NCBI GenBank assembly: GCA_024529925.1
Contig: JAFEUB010000896.1
Location: 862,501 to 926,500, forward strand
DNA length: 64,000 bases
Source: Ophthalmolycus amberensis
Taxonomy: Eukaryota > Chordata > Actinopteri > Perciformes > Zoarcidae
Direction: 5' to 3'
Made by a program: the position numbers and the translations under genes
Part shown: piece after piece, positions 25,299 to 36,215 of the stretch
How the letters are laid out: each line of letters begins with the position of its first letter
Position numbering within the stretch: position 1 is the first letter of the stretch
Notes under the pieces: model-generated
What the model saw: the letters and a program-made list of their open reading frames with translations, nothing else
Database searches by the model: none
Told to the model about the DNA's origin: nothing

Positions 25299-27814
25299 TC
25301 TCTGTCTCTGTCTCTCTCTCTCTCTCTCTCTCTGTCTCTGTCTCTGTCTCTGTCTCTGTCTCTGTCTCTCTCTCTGTCTCTCTCTCTCTCCGTCTCTCTG
25401 CAGGAGTTCGAGGTGATCGCTCAGATCAAGCTGCTCCAGTCGGCCTGCAACAGCTACTGTCTGAGTCCAGAGCCGGCCTTCCTCCACTGGTTTAAGAGCC
25501 AGGTTCTGCTCAGTGAGGAGGAAAGGTACTGCTGCTCTACTCTGAAGAGACCTTCTTCCTTGATTGCACAGTTATCCATTAGATAACGAGCACATTATTG
25601 CTTGAGCTTTACGGTCTGCCGGGCCTATTGTTCACAAACAGACAGGAACAGACTTCTTTGTGTGCTTTCCTCGCCTCCCTCTGCTGTTCTGATGTCGTGC
25701 CTTCCCTCCCTACTGCTCTGTTCTACTTATTGCTTTTGCTCTGTGAACTCTCTTCTCTCCCTCCTTCTCTTGTTCTCTCTTTCTCTTTCCCTTCTCTCTT
25801 ACTCAGGAATTCATTAGTTCTCAAGAAAAAACAACAACTCACCAGGCACATGATTTGTTTTATGATGTCTAAGCTTTATTATCAATGTTCTCTCTTGCAG
25901 CTACGCCTTGTCCTGCGAGATTGAAGGTCTCGGTGACAGCAGTCCAACCTTAGCCAAACCTCGAAAAAGCATGGTGAAGAGACTCAGCCTGTGAGTACAT
26001 CCAGGCAAAGAAAAAAGATGTTGACAAAAACGAAAACACAGAAGTATAGTCACGCTGTCAAATTGAAGCGCTGGGTTGCTGTGACCCATTTGTTGTATTA
26101 TCCAATAACCATACTTCCGTAACTTGGCAGGATGTTTCTTGGACCAGACAACAATGCAGCCAGTTCTCCCGTCAGAGAGATGCTGCGCTCGCCTCCTACT
26201 GGCAGCTCAGGGGAGAGCATGGACTCCGTGAGCGTGTCCTCCAGTGACTCCAGCAGCCCGTCCGACAGCGAGGGCCTCACCCCCACTCACACCTCCGACT
26301 CCCAGCACAACAAGGTGGGCTTGCAGCGCCGCGGAGAACGTGCTCATTCTGGTCAGACTTAGGGACCGTCATGAAAATGATTGGTTTTGGGGAATTATGT
26401 GTTGCTAATGTATTCTTTGGACCCTCCCCCGAATATGTCACAAATGATTTAACCCTTTTGAAGTGGTGCAAATTCACTTTGGTGTAAATAACTAAAATTG
26501 CATGAAATAAAGTCGCTGTTGATGTACAATTTAACCCTCATATGTTCATGGACATTTACTACAGCCACAAAATCACATAACACAAAGTGGAAATTGTAAT
26601 TGCCAAAATTATGGAACGCGGAAGAAAATTATACATGCTGGTTATCGTGGCATTTATTCTGTCTCTCAGGAATGACATGAGCCTACTAGCTCATCATTGA
26701 TGTTAGAAAAATCAATTTTGAAGTCTTATGAGGGAAAATAAAATCTGACTGTTTCCCGTAACCTCAAATGGCTGCACTTGAATGCGTTATGGTTCAGTGC
26801 ATTTGTGGGAGAAAATGATCCCCTCATGGTTTTGTGTATCTGTGTGTAACTTCTGCTTCTACGTTTCCTCAGCTGTCAGAATCCTCCTCTTGTAATTCGC
26901 TCCACTCCATGGACACCAGCTCGTCGACGGCCAGCGTCTCCGTGACTCCCGCATCTCCCTCATTCCCCGGCGCCCCCTGCACCCACAGGCGCTCCATCTC
27001 TCTCACGGCCATGTCCCCCGGCACCCCGAGTCAAACCCCGGCTTATAACACCCAGGCCCAAGATGCCTGCATCATAAGAGTGAGCCTGGAGCAGGGCAAC
27101 GGGAATCTCTACAAGAGCATACTGGTACATGACTACGTTTGTGTTTGAGTCAGATGCTCTCGGTTTACATTGTTTACATGATATATGAGTCATTTCTTGT
27201 CTATTCCCTCAATAGTTGACCAATCAAGACAAGACTCCGGCTGTAATTTCTAGAGCCACGGCGAAGCACAACCTGGAGGTGGAGCCAGAGGAGGGATACG
27301 AGCTGGTACAAGTCATCTCTGAGGAGAGAGGTAAAAAAAAACAAGATAGCTACCGGTACATGTTGGGCTTTCCCTGTACAATTCCAAGGAATACAGTCAT
27401 ATATTTACAATAAATACAGGAAGCAGAAGCTGTTGTGGTAGAAAAAACTACCCCTCAGTATTTTTCAATTCAGCATTTCAATTACTGTAATCTTTTCCAC
27501 CGATCAGCTGTTTTTCAAACCACAGGAAGCCACACTGACCCATGTATTGCAAACTAAAAGTCCAACAGCATCAGTCAGCTAAAACCATCCTCATAATGTC
27601 TGCTCTCTCTCATCTTCTCCTTTCAGAGCTGGTGATCCCAGACAACGCCAACGTCTTCTACGCCATGAACACCTCCGCCAACTATGACTTCCTGCTGCGG
27701 GTGCGAGGCTCGGCGAGCCGGCCGGTCCAGCTGCGGAGCCGCTGTAGCTCCACGCTCCCTCGCGCCCAGCACCGCTCCAGCCCGTCGCTGAGACTCAGCA
27801 AGGTGACGCTGTGA
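17950..27814 (+). CDS. rgl1: Ral guanine nucleotide dissociation stimulator-like 1 (RalGEF), 18 coding exons
   Basis: RGL1 is a Ras effector that activates Ral GTPases by GDP-GTP exchange, coupling Ras at membranes to RalA/B signalling. Joining exons 17950-17976, 20320-20430, 22164-22372, 22470-22544, 22698-22888, 22984-23108, 23250-23465, 23549-23652, 23777-23861, 24354-24443, 24755-24841, 25035-25067, 25404-25525, 25901-25990, 26131-26314, 26873-27124, 27216-27330 and 27627-27814 gives one 767-residue frame with GT-AG introns; human RGL1 is 768. Domains are RasGEF-N (about 60-190), CDC25-type RasGEF (about 235-500, with FEELSDIFSDHNN and PYLGTFLTDLTMLDTAL), a Ser-rich linker, and a Ras-association domain (about 650-738). 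N-terminus MKFAWKSKM and C-terminus SKVTL resemble human MKLLWQAKM and SKITL. An in-frame ATG at 17932 is the alternative start; 17950 has the better context (ACCATG). A divergent RGL3 co-orthologue is the main alternative identity. Confidence 0.9.
18048..18172 (+). repeat. Purine/G-rich tract with quadruplex potential in rgl1 intron 1
   Basis: The tract is nearly all purine with about ten separate runs of three or more G, including a G12-like run near 18152-18163. It starts about 70 bp after the exon 1 donor. Strand-biased G clusters close to a transcription start are compatible with G-quadruplex formation. Confidence 0.8.
19495..19529 (+). repeat. (GT)n microsatellite in rgl1 intron 1
   Basis: This is a pure GT tract of about 17 units. 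Confidence 0.9.
20320..20430 (+). CDS. rgl1: rgl1 coding exon 2 (residues 10-46)
   Basis: Bounded by TCCTTGCAG and GTGAGT, it encodes SSVQDWGEEVEEG and KRVQIQQAANKGARWLG, segments characteristic of RGL1. Both ends are phase 0. Confidence 0.95.
22164..22372 (+). CDS. rgl1: rgl1 coding exon 3 (start of RasGEF-N)
   Basis: It encodes residues 47-116, including DRLPPGHTVS, AGTLERLVE and SIFLSTYRAF of the Ras exchanger motif. It ends with a split Arg codon before GTGAGG. Confidence 0.95.
22470..22544 (+). CDS. rgl1: rgl1 coding exon 4
   Basis: It covers residues 116-141, a variable loop inside RasGEF-N (RYGTVEENQQDAG). The acceptor is CTGCTGCAG and the donor GTGAGT. Confidence 0.93.
22698..22888 (+). 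CDS. rgl1: rgl1 coding exon 5 (end of RasGEF-N)
   Basis: It encodes residues 141-205 with the conserved SILRAWLDQC and PPDYPCLHRLMDYL segments. The donor is GTAAGT. Confidence 0.95.
22984..23108 (+). CDS. rgl1: rgl1 coding exon 6 (acidic linker, start of CDC25 domain)
   Basis: Residues 205-246 comprise an acidic stretch (GEEEEVEIEVRED) followed by DLVAEQLTYMDA, the beginning of the catalytic RasGEF domain. Confidence 0.95.
23250..23465 (+). CDS. rgl1: rgl1 coding exon 7 (CDC25 domain)
   Basis: Residues 247-318 include FKKVVPHHCLG, SVWSQRDKK and APTIRATITQFN, the conserved first catalytic blocks. Phase 0 at both ends. Confidence 0.96.
23549..23652 (+). CDS. rgl1: rgl1 coding exon 8 (CDC25 domain)
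   Basis: It encodes residues 319-353 with NFSSLRAIVSALQSN, a highly conserved RasGEF block. It ends two bases into a Lys codon. Confidence 0.96.
23777..23861 (+). CDS. rgl1: rgl1 coding exon 9 (CDC25 domain)
   Basis: Residues 353-381 include FEELSDIFSDHNNYLTSREL. The exon ends in ATG AGG before GTGAGC. Confidence 0.95.
23884..24178 (+). mobile_element. TTAAAGG-ended MITE in rgl1 intron 9
   Basis: It starts TTAAAGGTCTCATATTG and ends ATATGTCCCCTTTAA, near-complementary ends with TTAA at the edges, as expected for a piggyBac-type non-autonomous element. A second diverged copy lies at about 40495-40765; they share GTATATTCAGGCAGACAG-like and GAACCTGAAAATGAGCA-like phrases. Confidence 0.65.
24354..24443 (+). 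CDS. rgl1: rgl1 coding exon 10
   Basis: It encodes residues 382-411, starting EGTSKFASLESC and ending LQLQKEM. Exactly 30 codons, phase 0. Confidence 0.95.
24755..24841 (+). CDS. rgl1: rgl1 coding exon 11 (CDC25 catalytic core)
   Basis: Residues 412-440 contain PYLGTFLTDLTMLDTALPD, the most conserved RasGEF signature block. 29 codons, phase 0. Confidence 0.96.
25035..25067 (+). CDS. rgl1: rgl1 coding micro-exon 12
   Basis: It has 33 bases and encodes GGLNNFEKRRR (residues 441-451), bounded by CCCCCGCAG and GTGAGT. The conserved NFEKRR motif supports it. Confidence 0.93.
25140..25391 (+). repeat. (CT)n/(GTCT)n compound microsatellite filling rgl1 intron 12
   Basis: About 250 bp of CTCT with interspersed GTCTCT occupies most of the 336-bp intron and serves as the polypyrimidine tract for the exon 13 acceptor. 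Confidence 0.95.
25404..25525 (+). CDS. rgl1: rgl1 coding exon 13 (end of CDC25 domain)
   Basis: Residues 452-492 include EFEVIAQIKLLQSACNSYC. The acceptor CTCTGCAG abuts the CT microsatellite. Confidence 0.95.
25901..25990 (+). CDS. rgl1: rgl1 coding exon 14
   Basis: It encodes residues 492-522, YALSCEIEG through KPRKSMVKRLSL, as in RGL1 just after the catalytic domain. Confidence 0.94.
26131..26314 (+). CDS. rgl1: rgl1 coding exon 15 (Ser-rich linker)
   Basis: Residues 522-583 contain SGESMDSVSVSSSDS, a serine-rich and probably disordered linker conserved in RGL1. The donor is GTGGGC. Confidence 0.93.
26873..27124 (+). CDS. rgl1: rgl1 coding exon 16 (linker and start of RA domain)
   Basis: Residues 584-667 run from LSESSSCNSLHSMDT to CIIRVSLEQGNGNLYKSIL, where the Ras-association fold begins. 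Confidence 0.95.
27216..27330 (+). CDS. rgl1: rgl1 coding exon 17 (RA domain)
   Basis: Residues 668-706, LTNQDKTPAVISRA to YELVQVISEER, form the middle of the Ras-association domain. It ends one base into a Glu codon. Confidence 0.95.
27627..27814 (+). CDS. rgl1: rgl1 terminal coding exon 18
   Basis: It encodes residues 706-767 and stop TGA, with ELVIPDNANVFYAMN completing the RA domain and a C-terminal SKVTL. A PDZ-ligand-like tail is possible but not established. Confidence 0.95.
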
Positions 27815-28760
27815 CGCCGGACTGCAGGGACCCAGCGGTTGGCCCTGACGCCGACTAATCCAGGATCCTACAGGGCACCAGTTTGATGTGAACCGTTGGA
27901 TTTTAGAGGAAGATGCCGGAGGGATGAATGGACGAGGAGCTCTGGAGGAACCGAGAAGGAACACGAGGAGTCTTCAGACTTTTTAAGAGCTCCACTTTGA
28001 CTCTCTTCCTGCGGGTTGAGTCTCACCCTGAACTGTGACCATCCCTCCTCGTCCTTTTCCCAGCCTTAATACGGAGCACGGATGTGTAAGCGTGACTGAC
28101 TGCTGTGCCGGTGGGCCTTGACTTTTGACTAGCGATGCCTGTGACCGAGTGAAACAGCGACCCCGAGTGGCCTCCGCTCTTTACAACAGCAGGTTTTTGC
28201 ACATTTTTACGGGAGCAGCCGGAACTCCTGACCTCCAACAGTATTCTGATAGTGACCGAACTTCTGTTTGTCTGGTGAAGTCTGTGTAGCTGAATATTCC
28301 CTTTCGTGGTCATAGAAGTGTGATGAATGCAGAAAGAGAAGAGGGATGGTGGAATAGAAGGAGAAGTGGACCGAGTGTCCAGTCCTGTTGCCTTTACCGA
28401 TGAATGAATGAATGAATGAACGGACCTCAGAGTATTTCTGAATGATATTAATTGATTAATTGATTGACAGGAGCTCTGACGTCATTATTTTACCTAGTCG
28501 GGCATGTTTACCTGCCATGTCCGGCTCGTGCACAGTGTGCACTGTGTCTGTGTGTATTCAGCCCCTCTCATGTTGTGAGCTGTGTGACGAATGTTCCGTG
28601 CATTCTGATTGGTTCCCTTACTTGGTTTTAACAAGTCCATGGCCACTATTATAACGGCCTTACCTGCCCTTATCTTCGGGGTTTAGAGATTGAAATCTGT
28701 GCTACTTCCTAATCCAGAAAGATGTTCCCTCACCTCCCCACATTTCCAGACTTGTTTTTA

Positions 28761-28766
28761 AATAAA
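28761..28766 (+). terminator. Proximal poly(A) signal candidate for rgl1
   Basis: AATAAA lies within an AATA repeat about 950 bp after the stop codon. Confidence 0.35.
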
Positions 28767-29550
28767 TAAATAAATAATTAGATGTGCCAGAACAGGGAGG
28801 AGGAGGAAACGGACTTCCTGGAATGGAAAAAACCGCCACGCAGTGTCAAACTGATTTATACTCGTACCTCTTTGCCCTTCATTATATGAACTATAGAGCT
28901 GCACTTGTCAGTTGGTAGGAGATGCCAACGGGATGTGAATATAGAAGAGTGAACAAGCCACGCTGTAAGTGGTCCCCCCCCCCCTCTTCACTAAATGAAT
29001 TTCTATTTCTGTTTGTAATCGTGGCTTTTTATATGTTTTCGTAAGACAATTCAAACACAGACACGTGTGCCGGATTGGAGAGCGGCGAAGTAAATTCAGA
29101 GGGTCATTAAATAAAAGGCGGCAGCGCCAGATTTTACTGCGATGCATGTGGAAATCTTTACTTAGGGACACGGCACTTCACTGCACCAAAGCCAAGCACC
29201 TCCTCACACAGTGAGCACCCATCTGTTTCCAACGCCATCACAGTTTCACTTCACTTCTCACCTGTCATTTGCAGATAAACACTCCTTTGAGCCTCTTTTG
29301 TTTCTTCCGTCTCTTTCCGTTATAATCCACTCCTGCAGATCGTACACGCTTATAGTGCCAATTTGTCCAACCAGTTAATGTTCCTTGGGTCGATGTTACA
29401 TTCCCTCTGGGAGAACTGGTTCACTGTTGGACTTGTGTTAATGGTCCAGTTGGGCCAATCGTTTGTCTCCGTGCAGCACTTCACTTTAGAATGTTCTCAT
29501 TAAATCGCCCTCACTTCCTGTGTTCTTCACTGCCAAAGACTCTTACTCTG

Positions 29551-29556
29551 AATAAA
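29551..29556 (+). terminator. Distal poly(A) signal candidate for rgl1
   Basis: AATAAATAAA followed by GT/T-rich sequence lies about 1.7 kb after the stop, before a long gene-free stretch. Confidence 0.45.
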
Positions 29557-29579
29557 TAAATTATTATCATTGTTATGGT

Positions 29580-32500
29580 GCTTGTCCTGTTTGTTTTTGA
29601 TTCCCTCTTATCCTTTGGAGAAAGCTCAGAATTCATAATGAGTAGCTTCATAATTATTAGTTTTGTTCAAACACAACTCTGTTTGGGACGGTTTCTCGTG
29701 TTTTTTTTTCATATTTCAAAGCACATCGATATGACTACACAAACAACTGCACACCATCGATCAATCACCAACGTGTCTCTTTGCCCTTGTGCTGTGACAA
29801 CTCGCTCGTCCCTGTTAGCCCAAGTTATTTTGCTGAGTGGGACATTTCTGCTGAGTTGAATGCAGCAGTCACGACCTTCCTTTCCTGAAGCTGCTGCGCC
29901 GCTCAAACACTTTTCCAGGAATTCAAAGACAAACGTGCATTTTCTTTGACGTTCACAGGAATTTATAAAAAAAAAAAAAATTACTTTAGGGAATATCAAT
30001 TTATTTTACAGGCCTCTGGCTTTCACTTTTTATTCAAAACACGTGCACGTTGAAATGTTCAACTTCAGCAGTCACGAGTAAACCGAATGAAAGAAAGCAA
30101 TCACATTTTGGAGGTGGGTTATGTGGTGTTAAAGTGTGAATTTTATATATTTATACATGTCATTACTTGAGTCTGCTTCATTGTTTCAAGACAATCAACA
30201 CAACCTTGACAACTTATAAAAAGGACCAGTGCAGGATTTCAGGGGGATCTATTGACCAAAATGTAATACGATATATCTATAACCATGTTTTCATTGGCGT
30301 ATAATCACCTAAAACTATGAATCGTTGTGTTTTTGTTCCAAAATAGGCAACTAATGACAAAATCAAAGAGCAAAAGAAGCATATTGAACATTGTTTCGAT
30401 CAGTTAATGTAGGAGAGGCAACACAAAATGGAGAAAAGAGAGAAATCGAACACAAATTGTGTGTATGTGTGTAGAGAAAGGGTGAGTCGGTTCTTGCACT
30501 AATTAAGGTTAACAAATACTGGCTATGGTTTAAGGTAAGGGTAAGTTTCCAGTCACTTCATGAAAATCAATCCAATGCCAATTTCAGTGGTTCCTAATAA
30601 TTTGAGGATCAACTAAGCTTTCCTGATATCCATTATGTGGACTTATTTTTATCCTTGTACAATCTTTGCTCAAACAGTTTTTCCACGGTCATTTTTAAAT
30701 GCCTAATAGATCAGGTAGCTATGTGCTCCTCCCCTAATAAGTAAACGTGATGATTGAGCACACCTGCTTCTTATCTCCCGCTGCTCGTGGAGCTGTTTTT
30801 GTCCCTCAATACCGTGAAGAAGACTGTCATGTAATGATTTTTTTTGAGGTGTGCATTGTGTTTTCCTCTACACGAGGGGTCAGAAGCCAAAAAAGCTTTG
30901 GAACTGCTGTCCTCGTTTGTGTGCATGCAGCTCAGGTCTCTTTGTTCCTCTCAACCAGAAAGAAAACTGTGTACTTTTCAAATGTGGTACGCACTTTACA
31001 CTACAGTCAATTATTGGAATTCTCGAGCAATATTCAGTCTTGTGTAGTTGTAATGAAAACACTGGAGCCTCTGCACTGTGTGACAGGTTTTAATTTGTGG
31101 TATTATGACCAGTATCGTCCTCTGTATTCTGAGTTCATGCTGCTGCCCTCGGGGCTGTAGGCGTCACAAAGCTCCCCACGGCCACAAGCTATGAACACTC
31201 ACTTGTGACTCCCTTTTTCCCCTGCTATTAAATTACCATATTTACAATTTCTTTTTTTTAAATATTGGTTTCATTTGACAGAAAAAGCTCGATACTTGAG
31301 AGTACAAACCCCAGTGAATCCAAAAAGAAAACATTGAGGTGGGGAGCGCATAAAATCCCGCCACAGACTACAAAGAAAAGAGCAGATAAACATCAGTGAG
31401 ATAGACATAATGCACGGGGCAAAGGATGCTCTGCAGGAATGGTAATGAGAACCAGAAGCACGACATGAACTCAGCAGGCATGCTGGCTATGGCCGCAAAT
31501 GAATGTGCTGCAAAAATATCGAAGAAGCTAAATACTCTCTACCACTTAATGTTCAAACCTTTGTGAAGAAGCCTGCGTGTTCCTTTTCAATGCTGGAGAG
31601 GCCGTTTCATCAGAGGCCAGAGCTCATCCTTCATGCTGGCAGCCTCTTCACTGATTATGCAGCAAGATATCAAAGTGTTTGTGCAATATAGTCCAGTTCC
31701 CCCCCCCCCACACACACATCCTGCTTTGTGATATCATCCTGATATCCGCTCTGACTCGGGGGGTCAGACCTTCTCAGTTGGAGGTCTCTGTGCTGCAGCT
31801 ACACATACATTCAGTGCAAACCTGTCTCTGTCTGCGCTAATGATGCCCCGTATTAGTGGATGGTTACTAGTTGTGTCGATGTCTGAATCAGATGAGCTGG
31901 AGAGCAGTTCAAGAGCTAATTGTGTACAAAAGAACACAATTTCAGATGTATGGAGAGGACTGCCAAACATAAACAGATGTCAGGTGTAGAGACAACTGAG
32001 ACATGCGGCGCAGGCCGAATGGTTTACATTCCATCACAATACAAGTGTGTATTATTTTAGCATCGTTTTAATTTCATAAATCTGTATCTGTGTATGCTAG
32101 AGAGTGAATTATGAGATAAGAAAGGTTCAAATGTGTTCACATAAAACGTTAGTCATCTGATGTAGTTGGTCTACGGTCAGCTATAATGGATTCTACAATG
32201 CTCCCAAAAGATTCATCAAAATGTATTATTCTTAATTTATTCTGTTGAATATTTAAACGACAAAATGGTTAAGAACAAAACTTTTTCAAAACGAAAAATA
32301 TAAAATATTGTTTTCCCCATTAACCTAAGTTTCAGTTACTTTGTGTCCATCCTTTCTTGCACTATTTTCTGAGCGCGTGACCCTTTTTTAAAAAGTATTT
32401 CACAGTCTGCCGGTTATCTGCAGCCTTGCCTCACACTCTCACAGTGAGTTCATCGCGTCACGGAAACCTGTGAAATTCATTCGTCCAGTTGACACAGTGA

Positions 32501-33390
32501 CAACAGCCACTCGGCAATAATGCAAATCTCTATTTACTTTCCTTATCCAGGCCCTGTTATACTCTATGGTACGTGTTTCTACATCTCTCAAACCGATATG
32601 TCTAAATGCTCACCACCATACAATCCTCAAGCTGAGAACATGAAAAGGCTCTCTGTGCTCGGCGCTGTGTGAAAGACTGTGTGCATCAGAGTGTGGAGGA
32701 GTGCTGGTGCTGCTGCTGCTGCTGCTCGATGCAGTAGGTCAGGCTGCATTAACGACGCCTTACGCAGGGGAGATGCGGACTGCAGCTGCTTTTAATCCGT
32801 AGGAGCATTTGAGTGGGACACCAGATTGTTTATGTAGTCCATTGAAAGCGAGCTGGCACAAGTGTGTGTGTTGTGCGCGCTTGTGTTCAGAGGGAGGAGG
32901 ATGAGCTCAGCTCACGATCCATCTGTCCCCGTTTCCCCACAACTCAACATGATGGCAGACAGTGAGGAGAGGCTGGGACAGACCTGAGTCCTTTGGTACT
33001 GGTTTAATTAAAACGCATCATTTGAGCCTTTTTGGCACAGATGATAATAAGCCCATCCCAAAACACGACAACTCTACAGAGGAAGGATATTAAAAAAAAA
33101 AAACACACGGCAATTAAAGGACTCATTGACTCATTGACTCATTGCCAATTATTCAGCCGAGCCGTTCTTGGATGTGTCTCGTGCAGCCCCGTGAGGCCGT
33201 CCACTGCCGGCAGGTCATTATTCAGAGTGCCAGGACTGAATGAGACACACGGTTACATCGACTTCAGGAGAAAAGTCCGTTGTCTTGCAGCATAGAGCCA
33301 CATCTTCACTGTAAAACGACACCTAGATGAAGGAAACACCTGTTTTTTTTTTTTAAAGAACCAAAGAGACAATTATCAATTTATGATTAT
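29580..33390. other. Intergenic stretch between convergent rgl1 and abhd17a
   Basis: No coding homology was recognised. It includes a CTG trinucleotide tract near 32706-32726 and an 8-bp tandem repeat with TGACTCA sites at 33119-33144. The longest open frame (30747-31160, +) has no recognised domain and AT-rich composition and is taken as chance. Confidence 0.5.
33119..33144 (+). repeat. Tandem 8-mer containing AP-1-like TGACTCA sites
   Basis: GACTCATT is repeated three times, giving perfect TGACTCA motifs at 33127-33133 and 33135-33141. TGACTCA is the AP-1 binding consensus; function is unproven. Confidence 0.6.
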
Positions 33391-35989
33391 GTTTTATTAA
33401 CTTCTCAGATATCGCAAAAAAAAAAATAAAACCTGACAATCTTCAAAGGCTAAAAATGAGTCAGTAAAATAAACAATCGCTAACATTTTGTGACACCAGA
33501 AATCCAAAGATTTGAATAAAAGACTTCTTTCCAAAGCAAAGCGCTTCATTTGTCAGCTTGAAGCTCCCCTTTAATCATTCCACACTTATGTTCCCCTAAA
33601 CACGTCCCAACGCACAGCTTTGCTGTAGTTGTACTCCTCCACAAATGATAAATTATAAACACCTTGAACAAAAAAAAAAAACTAAAACCCACAACTTGGT
33701 AAATGATGCTGCTCAAACTCAGTTGCTGCATATTTGAAATCAAATAGAATACGACAAAACAATTATTGAGCAATATGACAAATGGGTCACATTTTTGTAT
33801 CCAAGTGTCCTGTGTCGTAGAAAAAGACTGGACCAACCACAGAGATGAATAATACACATTCTGATAAAAGAACTTAAAATTTGAACATTTTTGCCTTTGG
33901 TTACGAAGATACCAACATAAACAGCAGGTACACGGAGAAAAGCCCTAAAGAAAAGTTACACTTTGGTTCATATGTACACAAGAAAACCCCCAAAAAAATT
34001 CATCTCAGCTTTCAACTCAGAAGTTTAAAAGGTACAACACTCATGTTCATGTAAATCAGATTCTTTAAGCTATACATTTGAACTTTTCATATCATTTCGG
34101 CTTTGTGAGTGTTGTACCTTTAAGACGGACTCTTCAGTCTGCGCCTCATGTCTACAGACCACGAGTGAGAGTGAAGGGCTTTTGTCACCAACAGAGCGCA
34201 GTGAATCTAACGGACACAAGTTATCTTACGAGTCATCCCAAACACGAACCAGACAGCCAGCTGATAGAATTCTAAAGCAGTTCCTTTTTGTACACACACA
34301 CATCAGAAAAGACAACGGGACAATTTACCGATATCCCCCGAAATAATCAGCGCAAAAAGAACAATCGCGAAGGGAACATAACATGCTCGAGACAGTTTGC
34401 AACAGTTACAAAAGTCACACCAGCAGCTAGAAAAGATCCGTTGACCACTCTCAGTCAATTCTGTGCAAAACCAACAGTGTGACCAAGAGCCTCGACATAC
34501 AGACAGATGTTATCGGCAGTTCATGTAAAGGCTGTAAACCAGCTGTTGTTACCTGTGGCACAGAATAGTATAGCGGAGTAGCTTTGTTGGGAGTGTAAAT
34601 GTGGCCAAAACGCTGTTTCTCAGAAGAGCTTCTTACTGCACTGCATCTCATTGTGATGAAACATCTGGTCCTGTGCGTATCAGTGTATAAGAGCAGGAAG
34701 GATTTCCATCAAACACTAGATTTCAAGGTGACGTCACTTCTCAGATTGACAGACCTGCCCCTCAAGATGGGAGTGGGTGAGACGGCCTTTAGAGATAGAA
34801 ACGGTCTGGAGGTAGAACACAGAGGCCTGTTTTAACGTTAGCGTTGCTTCTCCGTTCCAGACACTGAGGGAAGCAGCTGTGACCTACTGGTGTGAGACAT
34901 AAACGACACGAGCAAGACTAAAACAAATCGGACAGACTCTCAGACGTTCCACTAGATGACAGAGCTGGAGGTATTGTTTTTTTCGGAGGCTCTTGAACTT
35001 CTTTATGACAGCCAATCAAACGCTGTTTCGGTCTGTACCTCAGTTTTAGGATCATAGTTTGCTTCATTACCTGCAGGTACAAACAGATCTCACACACACA
35101 CACACACACTGCATGAACGTGTCCCCAGAAATCTGAAGAGATTTCGCTGACCGCATATAAAACAAAAAAAGGACACAAACAAATGTGGAATACACTTACC
35201 CGAATGTCTAAAAGAGGGTTACCTGAGCAAAATGTTCAGTACTGTGAAAAACAGAATTAAGCATGTATGTCTCTAGTGCATACATGAGGCGATAAGATAT
35301 TAGGAACACAGTTCAATATAATGCAGTCCAACGCCACACAGCTAATAACTACAAAATGACAATATAGTTAGATCAACCCTTCGAAACAGGGTTTATTGTC
35401 AGGCTTTAAATTGGATTACATTAACTTGTACAGGGGTCACTAATAGAAACTGTAGAAAACTTAGTTACAAACCTGTTTGCAGTTCAAACGGGTGTTAAGA
35501 AAACAACAAAATTAAATAAAGCAAAGCTTTTTTTAGGGCGTTTTTTAGTGTTTCCAACGCTTCCACGTTATCCATTTAACTTGGGTTAACAGTAAAAATC
35601 ACACAAACTATGAGGAGGCTGGAAAAACAGATTTTCCATGTGGACCACAATGTCATTTACTGATCAGTTTGTTGTTGTGTTAAATCTCCTTTTAATCATT
35701 TCAAGGCTTTTTTCCCCTCCTGTCCATATTATTGCACCGTATAGGAATAGGTGTAGTAATAACGTAACTGCAAAAAAACAAACTGTGGAAATGCAGTTTG
35801 TGACGAGGTCTTCCACACACTTCTGTTTATGAACGCACTTCTTTCCACGGCCCATTAACGGCGCGCAGTGCCCCGGAAACAAAGCTCGACAGTACGTGAA
35901 GCGTTATAGCCGCGGTACGGGACGGTTTAGATGACTCTTGTACAAAATGGTAATGGTGATGATGATGAGGAGGATCCGGGCGGTGGCGG
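33390..35989 (-). other. abhd17a: Probable abhd17a 3' UTR
   Basis: This AT-rich stretch has no coding frame and lies directly after the abhd17a stop codon. The extent is inferred from a candidate poly(A) signal at 33393. Confidence 0.35.
33393..33398 (-). terminator. Poly(A) signal candidate for abhd17a
   Basis: TTTATT on the plus strand is AATAAA on the minus strand, about 2.6 kb after the abhd17a stop. Other signals between here and 35989 are possible. Confidence 0.3.
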
Positions 35990-36215
35990 TCAGGCGTGCT
36001 GCACCGCCAACTCCTGTCCTATGAAGCGGCGCAGGCGCTCCAGATACTGGCTGTACAGTTCAATGTCGTTGTGCCCCGCCCCCTCCACCCAGAGAGGCTC
36101 CACAGCTTTGGGGCAGCGCTCGAACAGAGCCAGGCCGTGGGAGAAGTCGATGACCTCGTCCTCCGTCCCGTGGATGATGAGCACCGGGGACACGATTTTG
36201 GACACTTTCTCAATG
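35990..36215 (-). CDS. abhd17a: abhd17a coding exon 4 (catalytic Asp and His)
   Basis: Residues 264-338 contain IIHGTEDEVIDFSHG (Asp283) and EGAGHNDIELYSQY (His312), ending LRRFIGQELAVQHA and TGA at 35992-35990. Confidence 0.97.

Larger units (their letters stand above)
27815..29580 (+). other. rgl1: Probable rgl1 3' UTR
   Basis: The coding frame ends at 27814 and no further frame follows. Candidate AATAAA signals lie at 28761-28766 and 29551-29556, so a short and a long 3' UTR are both possible. It holds a GAAT tetranucleotide repeat near 28402-28420. Confidence 0.5.

Noticed and set aside
25095..25495. Long open frames on both strands across a Ser-Leu or Arg-Glu dipeptide stretch
   Set aside because: They are translations of the CT/GTCT microsatellite in rgl1 intron 12, not proteins.
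30747..31160. 137-codon plus-strand open frame between rgl1 and abhd17a
   Set aside because: There is no recognised domain, the composition is AT-rich, there are no splice signals that fit and it is intergenic; chance is the simplest reading.
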